Translations under genes and position numbers: made by a program | Part shown: positions 1 to 4,807 of the stretch, piece after piece | How the letters are laid out: each line of letters opens with the position of its first letter | How positions within the stretch are numbered: the first letter of the stretch is position 1 | Origin: Deltaproteobacteria bacterium | GTDB lineage: Bacteria; Desulfobacterota_B; Binatia; UBA9968 | Assembly (NCBI GenBank): GCA_016193385.1 | Contig: JACPSF010000128.1 | Coordinates: forward strand, 1 to 9,057 | DNA length: 9,057 nt | Direction: 5' to 3' | The notes under the pieces: model-generated | Database searches by the model: none | Told to the model about the DNA's origin: nothing | What the model saw: only the letters and a program-made list of their open reading frames with translations

Positions 1-54
1 ATTAAGAATCCCTCCCCCTCAGAGGGCTCACTTCTCTCCAGGCCAAGACCGAAC

Positions 55-150
55 CGGCGCGCAACCTTTCCTTCTCAGGACCCTTGTTCTGAATGCTCCG
101 ACTGTTGCACAGTAAATTCAAACATCACGAACAGCATGGGGATCTGCGGC
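55..150. repeat. Direct repeat D1, left flank of the toxin-antitoxin module
   Basis: This 96-base block aligns without gaps to 822-917 at a constant offset of 767. By hand count about 15 positions differ, so identity is near 84 percent. Both copies contain the blocks CTTGTTCTGAAT and ATCACGAACAGCA. The two copies lie in the same direction on either side of the minus-strand antitoxin/toxin pair. The promoter-like -10 hexamer seen in the right copy (TATACT) is degraded here. Confidence 0.85.
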
Positions 151-178
151 GTTTCGGCCGCCGCAGGCGGCCGCAAAC
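151..178 (-). terminator. GC-rich hairpin downstream of the ParE-like toxin
   Basis: CGGCCGCC at 155-162 and GGCGGCCG at 166-173 form a perfect 8-base stem with a 3-base loop. GTTT (151-154) and AAAC (175-178) extend it past one bulged base. It lies about 30 bases past the toxin stop codon, where a terminator for the minus-strand operon would be expected. There is no U-run after the stem, so intrinsic termination is uncertain. It could instead be a REP-like palindrome. Confidence 0.4.
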
Positions 179-210
179 AGCGGGGCTCAGCCGCGCGGCG
201 TGTTCGGGGT

Positions 211-501
211 TCATGTCAACCGGTCGCGAATCCAGGACGGGTCCCGCCGACAATCGAGAACGGCATATACCCGGGCGTTAGCGTTCTCGACCCGGTAGTA
301 CACAGCGAAAGGAAAGCGCTTGGAGAGAAGGCGGTTATAGCCAAAATGCAGGGCATGAATGCCGGCATAAAACTGCAAAGAGTCGATGTCGGAGAAAAGA
401 GAATCGAGGAAGTAATCGCCCAGTCCGGCCACCTGGCTCTCGTAGAACCGGTAGCCGTCAACGAGGTCTTGACGGGCCTCGTCGAGAATCTCGACCCTCA
501 C
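211..501 (-). CDS. ParE/RelE-superfamily toxin of a type II TA system
   Basis: The 96-residue product has the length and layout of ParE/RelE-fold toxins: an opening strand (RVEILDEARQDL), a helical hairpin containing FYESQVAGLGDYF (about residues 19-31), then a beta sheet with SKRFPFAVYYRVE and VYAVLDCRRDPSWIRDRL at the C-terminus. Known members act on DNA gyrase (ParE) or cut ribosome-associated mRNA (RelE); which applies here cannot be read from the sequence. The start is GTG at 501-499 and overlaps the antitoxin TGA stop by four bases (GTGA), so the pair is probably translationally coupled. The order antitoxin then toxin is standard. No damage is visible. A GC-rich hairpin follows the gene. 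Confidence 0.85.
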   Translation of the reverse strand: MRVEILDEARQDLVDGYRFYESQVAGLGDYFLDSLFSDIDSLQFYAGIHALHFGYNRLLSKRFPFAVYYRVENANARVYAVLDCRRDPSWIRDRLT

Positions 502-716
502 TTGGTCGAGTCTCGAATTTGCCGTTTCGCCTCGGCCCAGTCGACGAACTGAGAAGAACCTTTCCGGATCCGCTCCTCTCGACCCTGCAGGACGTCAGCG
601 TGCCAAGATGGGGACGGAACCTCATCAGGCGTGCGGCAAAGATCCTCCCAGATCTGCTCCAATGCGCGAAGCTTCTCTGCGGTCGTCATCTGGTCAAGCG
701 GCAGGGCCAATTCCAT
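498..716 (-). CDS. Addiction-module antitoxin, Unstab_antitox (PF09720)-like
   Basis: The product has 72 residues, the usual size of the small antitoxins often annotated as putative addiction module component. The N-terminal helix (LPLDQMTTAEKLRALEQIWE), the SPSWHADVL segment near residue 40, and the C-terminal VDWAEAKRQIRDS are typical of this family, whose proteins bind and mask a ParE/RelE-like toxin. The ATG at 716-714 was chosen because the minus strand has AGGAGGAAAGCTCC directly before it, a strong ribosome binding site. The reading frame is open further upstream to 797, but that part includes the promoter. The gene overlaps the toxin by four bases. Both genes are presumably transcribed from the promoter at 754-782. 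Confidence 0.82.
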   Translation of the reverse strand: MELALPLDQMTTAEKLRALEQIWEDLCRTPDEVPSPSWHADVLQGREERIRKGSSQFVDWAEAKRQIRDSTK

Positions 717-753
717 GGAGCTTTCCTCCTGTTGATGCCATCTGGTACCCCTC

Positions 754-782
754 ATCATACGCGGTCGTGACTGAGTCTGCAA
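754..782 (-). promoter_or_regulatory. Sigma-70-like promoter of the antitoxin/toxin operon
   Basis: On the minus strand TTGCAG (782-777) and TATGAT (759-754) are separated by exactly 17 bases. The -10 box matches the consensus at five of six positions, the -35 box only in TTG. The -10 box ends 37 bases before the antitoxin ATG, leaving room for the ribosome binding site. Confidence 0.5.
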
Positions 783-821
783 TCCCATTATCTTCACTCT
801 CCGGACGCGGCGGCTGAGGCG

Positions 822-917
822 CGGCGCGCAACCTTTCCTTCTTATGACCCTTGTTCTGAATACCCCGACCGTAGTATACTAAGTCCACGCATCACGAACA
901 GCACGGGGATCTCCGGC
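822..917. repeat. Direct repeat D2, right flank of the toxin-antitoxin module
   Basis: Second copy of the 96-base repeat at 55-150, ungapped and about 84 percent identical by hand count. Together the copies bracket the minus-strand TA operon. This copy retains a plausible plus-strand promoter (851-880) that could serve the small ORF starting at 963. Confidence 0.85.
851..880 (+). promoter_or_regulatory. Possible sigma-70 promoter inside repeat D2
   Basis: TTGTTC (851-856) and TATACT (875-880) are 18 bases apart. The -10 box matches the consensus at five of six positions, the -35 box at four of six. In the other copy of the repeat the -35 is kept but the -10 position reads GCACAG, so that copy has probably lost activity. 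The only reading frame close downstream is the 25-codon ORF at 963. Confidence 0.4.
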
Positions 918-962
918 AGTCCTGTCCCGCTTGCTTCTTCCGGCCTTGCCCAAGGAGCCGCC

Positions 963-1040
963 ATGTCTCTCTACGAACAGTCCGACCGGCACAGGAAAAA
1001 TCTTTTCCTTGTGACCTCATCTGTCACTGCCATCCGCTAG
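963..1040 (+). pseudogene. Short ORF or 5' remnant of an unknown gene
   Basis: A 25-codon frame opens with MSLYEQSDRHRK and ends at TAG 1038-1040. AAGGAG lies eight bases before the ATG, and the promoter in repeat D2 is about 80 bases upstream. That is a complete expression signal for a very short product. I do not recognise the peptide. It has no signal peptide, membrane segment or known motif. The sequence after it passes directly into the palindromic repeat cluster, so the simplest reading is the beginning of a gene whose remainder was lost. A genuine small protein or a leader peptide cannot be excluded. Confidence 0.35.
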
Positions 1041-1064
1041 GGTGGTTGTCAATCTGAATTTTCT

Positions 1065-1091
1065 ACCCTCCCCCCGTCGTGGGGGTTGGGT
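1065..1091. repeat. Palindromic repeat (C-tract/G-tract hairpin)
   Basis: CCCCC at 1071-1075 pairs with GGGGG at 1081-1085 around the loop GTCGT. ACCC (1065-1068) and GGGT (1088-1091) extend the stem past an internal mismatch. First of a run of palindromes between the short ORF and the CRISPR-like genes. It may also act as a weak terminator. Confidence 0.5.
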
Positions 1092-1147
1092 GGGGAGCCT
1101 AAGGGCAGTAGGACCATTTCTGATGAAAAGAGAACTGAAACGTTCGA

Positions 1148-1182
1148 CGTAGGGGCGGCCCTGTGTGGCCGCCCGGGCTACG
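1148..1182. repeat. Palindromic repeat (GGGCGGCC hairpin)
   Basis: GGGCGGCC (1153-1160) and GGCCGCCC (1167-1174) form a perfect 8-base stem around CTGTGT. CGTAG (1148-1152) and CTACG (1178-1182) pair outside it, with three unpaired G on the right. The outline resembles a dispersed intergenic palindrome common in environmental genomes; that link is from memory and untested. Confidence 0.55.
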
Positions 1183-1214
1183 GTAGTCCGACAGGCACCG
1201 GGAGGAAGTTGGTA

Positions 1215-1317
1215 ATGCGGGCATCAATTTACATCTCGGCCGCAGGCAGACAACATCTATCCGCCGTAGGAGGATACGGAAAAAGTTCCCGTTCGTTGGA
1301 GGAAGATGCGGAAAATC
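1215..1317 (+). pseudogene. 5' remnant of a gene, possibly the lost cas7-like partner
   Basis: The ATG at 1215 follows GGGAGGAA (1200-1207) at good ribosome-binding spacing. About 34 codons read like protein (MRASIYISAAGRQHL, then AVGGYGKSSRSLEED) until the frame runs into the palindrome at 1318 and continues only through repeat sequence to a stop at 1508. The C-terminal end of another broken frame appears at 1513-1635 and overlaps the Cas5-like start. I infer that both pieces belonged to one gene whose middle is missing and replaced by the repeat cluster. In a type I CRISPR operon the gene before cas5 is often cas7, but these 34 codons alone do not prove it. Confidence 0.35.
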
Positions 1318-1354
1318 GTCCGTTCGTGGTGAGCCTGTCGAACCATGAACGGAC
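1318..1354. repeat. REP-like palindrome (GTCCGTTC ... GAACGGAC)
   Basis: Arms 1318-1330 and 1342-1354 are complementary over 13 bases with one mismatch, enclosing an 11-base loop with the core GAGCCTGTCGA. The core resembles the TTCGAC...CTCAGCACGAACGG unit found at 1481-1510, 3990-4027 and at the heads of repeats R1-R3, so several copies of one repeat family occur in this window. Confidence 0.7.
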
Positions 1355-1398
1355 TTATGACACAGTTTCTGATGGGGGAGGATCAAGGTGCAAAAATT

Positions 1399-1420
1399 CC
1401 CTCTCCCTTGAGGGAGAGGG
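1399..1420. repeat. Perfect palindrome CCCTCTCCCT / AGGGAGAGGG
   Basis: Two perfect 10-base arms (1399-1408 and 1411-1420) enclose a 2-base loop. The left arm is preceded by AAAAATT, and the right is followed by a G/A-rich stretch that could extend pairing in related copies. No gene adjoins it in intact form, so it is better read as a dispersed repeat than as a dedicated terminator. Confidence 0.65.
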
Positions 1421-1480
1421 GAAGGGTGAGGGTGAACACCCGCCAGCGCCGAGCTTGATCGTTCGTGGCCATCGACTTCC

Positions 1481-1510
1481 GTTCGCCCTGAACATAGTCG
1501 AAGGGTGAAC
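1481..1510. repeat. REP-like palindrome GTTCGCCCT / AGGGTGAAC
   Basis: Arms 1481-1489 and 1502-1510 pair over nine bases with one mismatch; the loop contains GAACATAGTCGA. This is the last palindrome of the cluster. Directly after it an open frame resumes that leads in frame to the TGA at 1633-1635, so its edge marks the breakpoint of the disrupted gene. Confidence 0.65.
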
Positions 1511-1512
1511 AA

Positions 1513-1635
1513 AGGGTTGTTTTCAGCATCCTTATAGGAGAGCACGGGTGGATCGACGCGACACGGGCTTATACCGACGTTCAAGGATTGCTGACAGCAG
1601 CAGCTGAGATTGCAAACAAGTTGGACGGTAAGTGA
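1513..1635 (+). pseudogene. C-terminal remnant of a gene upstream of cas5 (possibly cas7)
   Basis: About 40 codons ending at TGA 1633-1635 read as protein: VVFSILIGEHGWIDATRAY followed by TDVQGLLTAAAEIANKLDGK. The frame has no start of its own and begins at the edge of a palindromic repeat. Its stop overlaps the ATG of the Cas5-like frame as TGATG (1633-1637), the tight spacing of an operon. Position directly before a Cas5-like gene fits Cas7, the RAMP backbone subunit of type I effector complexes. The fragment itself shows no diagnostic motif, so the family name is inference. Confidence 0.4.
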
Positions 1636-1688
1636 TGGCCAAGTAAGCACGGAAAAAGGGTGGAACGACAACCCAACAACTTGCTAGC

Positions 1689-2411
1689 GTGCCAACGGGT
1701 AGTCCCGCAGTTCCCCTGACTTGGGTGAAAGCTGCATATCATTTTCATACTTTTGCCTATCGCGACCCCCGTTCTGCCTTCTCCTCCGCTACCGGATTGC
1801 CAATAGTTTCTCCCACGGCAGTCTTGCTCGGGGTTGCTTCAACGCTTTTCAACCTCGGTCAATCTGGTGAGGCGCAAGCGTTCTTGGGGATTATCCACAC
1901 TTGCCGGGTTGCGGTTGATCCCCCAGATGGAATCATCTTTTTCAGAGCCTTTCATCAATTGAGACGTTACTACTCTACGACAAAAGGAAAGACGGAGAGA
2001 GCTGGTTTCACGAATATAAATCAAAGCACCCGTGAGTATGGTCTTGTCGACGGAGTGATCACGCTCTTTGTTGGAGTTCCTGAGTCTTTTGTAGATCCTG
2101 TCAGATTAGCGTTGCGCAATCGGGACCATCTGGGTACCCACGATTCGCTGTGTTCTTTGGTCGGTGATGTTGAAGTTTGCCCTCAGCCTGAAGACGTCAT
2201 CTATTTACCACCAGAGGAATGGCAATCACGAATGCCGCTGGCGTCCGGTGTGACTATTCTAACGCTCTCGCGATTCGGAAGCTATCCTGTTCAACCTACC
2301 GTTGGAAAACATTGGTGGATGGCAGGGGGAGAGGATACAGAGCTTGTTCCCTACGTGATAAAAGGAAAGTTTTGGGGTACGAGCCGTGGGAAGATATACC
2401 GGAAGAACTGA
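1689..2411 (+). CDS. cas5: Cas5-like CRISPR RAMP protein (orphan, probably decayed)
   Basis: The readable product has 240 residues. The segment SAFSSATGLPIVSPTAVLLG (about residues 29-48) resembles the N-terminal region of Cas5 proteins, where a strand is followed by a proline-serine/threonine loop and a small-residue helix. NQSTREYGLV lies mid-protein, and the chain ends GTSRGKIYRKN. Cas5 binds the 5' handle of crRNA in type I Cascade complexes. GTG 1689 has no visible ribosome binding site. The same frame is open from ATG 1635, which overlaps the preceding stop (TGATG), but a TAA occurs there at codon 4 (1644-1646). The natural start therefore seems to be 1635, lost by nonsense mutation. 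No cas3, cas8, cas6, cas1, cas2 or array is visible, so interference activity is unlikely. The Cas5 assignment is motif-based. Confidence 0.5.
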   Translation: MPTGSPAVPLTWVKAAYHFHTFAYRDPRSAFSSATGLPIVSPTAVLLGVASTLFNLGQSGEAQAFLGIIHTCRVAVDPPDGIIFFRAFHQLRRYYSTTKGKTERAGFTNINQSTREYGLVDGVITLFVGVPESFVDPVRLALRNRDHLGTHDSLCSLVGDVEVCPQPEDVIYLPPEEWQSRMPLASGVTILTLSRFGSYPVQPTVGKHWWMAGGEDTELVPYVIKGKFWGTSRGKIYRKN

Positions 2412-2435
2412 GGAAACATTTTGCGAATACATCCG

Positions 2436-2574
2436 AACGGCGAGCTTAGCGGGCTACCAAGAAAGTGATTTTCATGCTTCGACCAGATCAGCACGAACGG
2501 AAGATGGTTCGTGGTGCCGGTCTTTGAGGCGGGCAAGTACCTGGTAGCCTTCGACGGCGTGGCGCTGTTGCTCC
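2436..2574 (+). repeat. Dispersed repeat R1 with a conserved coding tail
   Basis: The first 30 or so bases (AACGGCGAGCTTAGC onward) match the start of R2 at 3927. Positions 2463-2574 align without gaps to R3 at 4807-4918 with about 17 mismatches in 112 bases. It contains the REP-like core CATGCTTCGAC...AGCACGAACGG and then a frame reading FVVPVFEAGKYLVAFDGVALL. R1-R3 differences in that part are mostly silent or conservative (R/K, A/V), indicating origin from coding sequence. The palindrome seen in R2 and R3 is broken here (GGTGCCGG against CAAGTACC). Confidence 0.8.
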
Positions 2575-2634
2575 GGAAGGTCCGGCTCTCCCGATGCGCG
2601 GCGGGAGTTGTTGACAGGAGAACTGGGCCAAAAT

Positions 2635-2676
2635 ATCCTTGCAAATAACGGAATGTTATTCCATAGTTGCAAGGAT
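2635..2676 (+). promoter_or_regulatory. Nested palindrome over the start of the ATPase gene (operator-like)
   Basis: ATCCTTGCAA (2635-2644) and TTGCAAGGAT (2667-2676) are perfect 10-base inverted repeats 22 bases apart. Within the spacer AATAAC (2644-2649) pairs with GTTATT (2655-2660), and GGAAT (2650-2654) with ATTCC (2658-2662). The right arm covers the ATG at 2675. Such a site could bind a dimeric regulator or fold in mRNA to hide the start codon. No clear -35/-10 pair was found beside it. Confidence 0.45.
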
Positions 2677-3725
2677 GATACCTAGACAACTCCTCGACCC
2701 GCTGCTTCAGGCTCTGCGCGAGGCGCCGGCGGTCTGTCTGCTGGGGCCGCGGCAAGCGGGCAAGACCACCCTGGCCCTGGAAGTGGCAAAGCGCCTGGAC
2801 GGCCTGTACCTGGACCTGGAATCGGAACAGGACCGGGCGAAGCTGGCCGAGCCGGAGGCGTACCTCGCCCGCCATCTGGGCAAGCTCGTCATTCTCGACG
2901 AGGTACATCGCACGCCGAACCTGTTCCCCGTGCTGCGCGGCCTTATCGACCGCGCCCGGCGCCGGAACCTTCGCACCGGCCGCTATCTGCTGCTGGGCTC
3001 GGCCGCCTTGGAGCTGCTGCGGCAATCGGGTGAAACGCTGGCGGGCCGGGTGCGGTTTCTGGAACTCGGGCCCTTCTCCGTCCTGGAGCCGACGGGAGCG
3101 TCGGCCGCGCATCGCCGCCGAGACCCTGCGCCGTTTCTGGACCATGCTCGCCCATCGTCAGGGGGCGCCGCTCAACGTAACGGAGCTGGCGCGCAGCCTG
3201 GGGGTGGATGCCAAGACGGCGGGGCGTTATCTGGACCTGCTGGTGGATCTGCTGCTGGCCCGGCGGCTGGCGCCCTGGCATGCCAACGTGGGCAAGCGTC
3301 TGGTCAAGGCCCCGCGCCTTTACCTGCGCGACAGCGGCCTTACCCACGCCCTGCTGGGCATCGCCGACCTGGAGGCTCTGCTCGCGCACCCCGTGGCCGG
3401 AGCGAGCTGGGAGGGCTTCGTCATCGAGAACCTATTGGTCAACGCCCCCGAAGGCACCGAGGCGCACTACTACCGCGCCAGCGGCGGCGCGGAGATCGAC
3501 CTGCTGCTTCATCTGCCCGGCGGCCGGCTGTGGGCCATCGAGGTCAAGCGCAGCCTCGCGCCGCGGCCCGAGCGCGGGTTTCACGCCGCCTGCGCGGACT
3601 TGAGCCCTGCACGCCGCTTCGTGGTGTATCCGGGCGCGGAGCGATTTCCGCTCGGGCAGGATGTCGAGGCCGTTGCGCCCACCGATCTCGCCGCTGAACT
3701 CCACGGCATGTGGAAGACACGATGA
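2675..3725 (+). pseudogene. AAA+ ATPase with DUF4143-type C-terminus, internally deleted
   Basis: Frame one (2675 to about 3088) holds the ATPase core: Walker A GPRQAGKTT (residues 24-32), Walker B LVILDEVHR (71-79), LLLGSA (105-110) and SGETLAGRVRFLELGPFSVLE. Frame two (about 3105-3725) continues with PRIAAETLRRFW and a winged-helix-like DUF4143 part (LARSLGVDAKTAGRYLDLL, then RLYLRDSGLTHALLGI, GASWEGFVIENLL, GAEIDLLL and WAIEVKRS), ending at TGA 3723-3725. In family members these parts are joined by roughly 50 residues with a GGFP and Y.ERDI region; these are missing here and the frame shifts. The junction is a hairpin, CCGAC (3089-3093) and GTCGG (3100-3104). The family is widespread and its role is poorly known. 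ATG 2675 is chosen over upstream TTG 2639 because homologs begin near IPRQL. It lies between repeats R1 and R2. Confidence 0.85.
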
Positions 3726-3774
3726 GCATCCCCATGCGCATGCCGACGATCAGGGGAATTGGGAGGTACCCTAG

Positions 3775-3926
3775 GCCCATGCCAGCGAGATATTCAGCTA
3801 TGACGATTGCGGCCTGATCCTGGAGACGAAGGACTTTTCGAATCTGCTGCTTTACCAGGACGGCGAGGCGACGCCGGTCTCGGAGCTCATGGGCCGGGAG
3901 AATTATATCTTCACCGTGGTGCACAC
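3775..3926 (+). pseudogene. Coding remnant of unknown family
   Basis: About 50 codons after the in-frame TAG at 3772-3774 read like a folded protein: HASEIFSYDDCGLILETKDF, then LLLYQDGEATPVSELM and GRENYIFTVV. There is no start codon with a ribosome binding site. The frame passes directly into repeat R2 at 3927 and soon stops. I do not recognise the family. It may be an upstream part of the protein whose tail (VPVFEAGRYLVAFDG) is carried in R2, since one ends and the other resumes across the REP-like insert, but they are in different frames. The fragment lies 47 bases after the ATPase stop. Confidence 0.35.
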
Positions 3927-4151
3927 AACGGCGGGCTTAGCGGGCCGCCAAGAAAGTGGTTGTCATGCTTCGACAAGCCTGTCCTGAACCCGCCGTTCTC
4001 CTTCGATACACTCAGGATGAACGGCGGAGTCGACCAGCTCAGCACGAACGGAAGAAGGTCTGTGGTACCGGTCTTTGAGGCGGGCCGGTACCTGGTTGCC
4101 TTCGATGGCGCGGCGCTGCTGCTCCTGGACTTCGGGCGGAGGAGGGGCTAG
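3927..4151 (+). repeat. Dispersed repeat R2 with a conserved coding tail
   Basis: Its head (3927-3970) matches R1 at a constant offset of 1491. Its last 100 or so bases closely match R3, with about six mismatches over 79 bases. It differs from the other copies by an extra palindromic insert (around 3990-4027). GGTACCGG (4064-4071) and CCGGTACC (4085-4092) form a perfect 8-base stem. One frame reads SVVPVFEAGRYLVAFDGAAL and ends DFGRRRG at TAG 4149-4151. In R3 the corresponding tail ends ELWRGRI then TGA. A stop in the same place supports an origin from the 3' end of a gene. Confidence 0.8.
3990..4027. repeat. REP-like palindrome inside R2
   Basis: CCGCCGTTC (3990-3998) and GAACGGCGG (4019-4027) are perfect 9-base arms, extended inward by TCCT/AGGA. 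This block is absent from R1 and R3, so it was probably inserted into, or expanded within, R2. Its core resembles the palindrome at 1318-1354. Confidence 0.65.
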
Positions 4152-4197
4152 GGAAGAGAGCGGGGGTGAACATTTTAATGGACAATTGTTGTGCAGC

Positions 4198-4260
4198 ATG
4201 AGGGAAGGAATTGTGGGGATAAACGCGGCATTAAGAAATGACATGGAGCGTATAGCGTGA
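4198..4260 (+). other. Twenty-codon ORF overlapping the toxin start
   Basis: ATG 4198 opens MREGIVGINAAL and ends at TGA 4258-4260, overlapping the GTG start of the next gene as GTGA. This arrangement would allow translational coupling. Its own ribosome binding site is weak. It may be a leader peptide, the remnant of a lost first gene, or chance. Confidence 0.25.
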
Positions 4261-4577
4261 CGCCACGGAACCGGAAAATAAGAGATTATGCCGGTCGAAC
4301 GGTCCGCCTGACTGGGGAGCGTTGGCATCATATTCTTGAGCATAGCGAGATGGTCGGTCAAGAACCCCGCCTCAGAGAGACCTTGAAGAGGCCCGAGAAA
4401 GTTCTTACCAGTCATCTGGATCCTACTGTACACTTATACTATCGATTCTACGATCCAAGTCCTGTCGGGCCGAAGCATCTCATGGTGGCGGTGAAGGTCT
4501 TGGATCAAGACGCGTTCATCATTACGGCATTTTTCACGGATGAAGTCAAGGGAGGGAGCCAGATATGGCCAAGATAA
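4257..4577 (+). CDS. PBECR/RelE-like nuclease, putative toxin
   Basis: The 106-residue product begins with GTG at 4257, preceded by GGAG (4245-4248) eight bases upstream. Features seen are RLTGERWHHILEHSEMVGQE (about residues 17-36), a charged helix (RLRETLKRPEKVL), VHLYYRFYDPSPVGPKHLMV and VLDQDAFIITAFFTDEVK. This pattern (RW.HI..H.E near the N-terminus, then paired strands) resembles the small phage-type Barnase-EndoU-RelE-like nuclease families, and such genes often precede a DUF2283 gene as here. Cleavage of RNA is inferred, not shown. The end overlaps the DUF2283 start by 13 bases, indicating one transcript. The gene looks intact. The module lies between repeats R2 and R3. Confidence 0.6.
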   Translation: MTPRNRKIRDYAGRTVRLTGERWHHILEHSEMVGQEPRLRETLKRPEKVLTSHLDPTVHLYYRFYDPSPVGPKHLMVAVKVLDQDAFIITAFFTDEVKGGSQIWPR

Positions 4578-4783
4578 AGGTTTGGTTCGACGAAGAGGGA
4601 GACTTCCTTGAGGTGGCCTTCACGAAACGGAAGGGGTACTTTCGAGAAATCGGCCCCGACCTCTACGAGCGCGTTGATGCGAAGGGGAATGTGATTGGCT
4701 TTGCCATCTTCAACTTCTTGAAGCACGACCGGAAAACAGTGGAAATCCCATTAGAGTTGGCAAAGCTGGCCGTGGGACGATGA
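4565..4783 (+). CDS. DUF2283 protein, probable antitoxin partner
   Basis: The 72-residue product starts at ATG 4565 behind GGGAGGGAG. It shows the DUF2283 pattern: KVWFDEEGDFLEVAF at the N-terminus, a central glycine/aspartate strand region (ERVDAKGNVIGFAIFNF), and a short C-terminal helix (PLELAKLAVGR). Proteins of this family are small and frequently encoded directly after a nuclease-like toxin gene, as here with a 13-base overlap. Acting as the antitoxin is therefore likely but inferred. The last 24 bases of the gene, including the stop, are duplicated in tandem immediately downstream. Confidence 0.75.
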   Translation: MAKIKVWFDEEGDFLEVAFTKRKGYFREIGPDLYERVDAKGNVIGFAIFNFLKHDRKTVEIPLELAKLAVGR

Positions 4784-4807
4784 GCAAAGCTGGCCGTGGG
4801 ACGATGA
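4760..4807 (+). repeat. Perfect 24-base tandem duplication over the DUF2283 stop codon
   Basis: Positions 4760-4783 and 4784-4807 are identical. Each unit encodes AKLAVGR followed by TGA in the same frame, so the first copy sets the protein end. The second unit abuts repeat R3, which suggests that the duplication arose during arrival or rearrangement of R3. Confidence 0.9.

Noticed and set aside
1041..1512. CRISPR array next to the Cas5-like gene
   Set aside because: The repeats here are of different sequences with irregular spacing; there is no series of identical repeats with equal spacers.
1099..1671. Long minus-strand ORF (190 codons) across the palindrome cluster
   Set aside because: It reads through several palindromic repeats and the C-terminal remnant of the gene before cas5; the peptide has no family character and no ribosome binding site.
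2219..2449. Plus-strand ORF overlapping the end of the Cas5-like gene
   Set aside because: Mostly out-of-frame reading of the Cas5-like gene. The last codons cross into R1. No ribosome binding site decides for it.
2351..3145. Minus-strand ORF of 264 codons opposite the ATPase
   Set aside because: Antisense shadow of the GC-rich ATPase gene and repeat R1; the plus-strand frame has Walker motifs.
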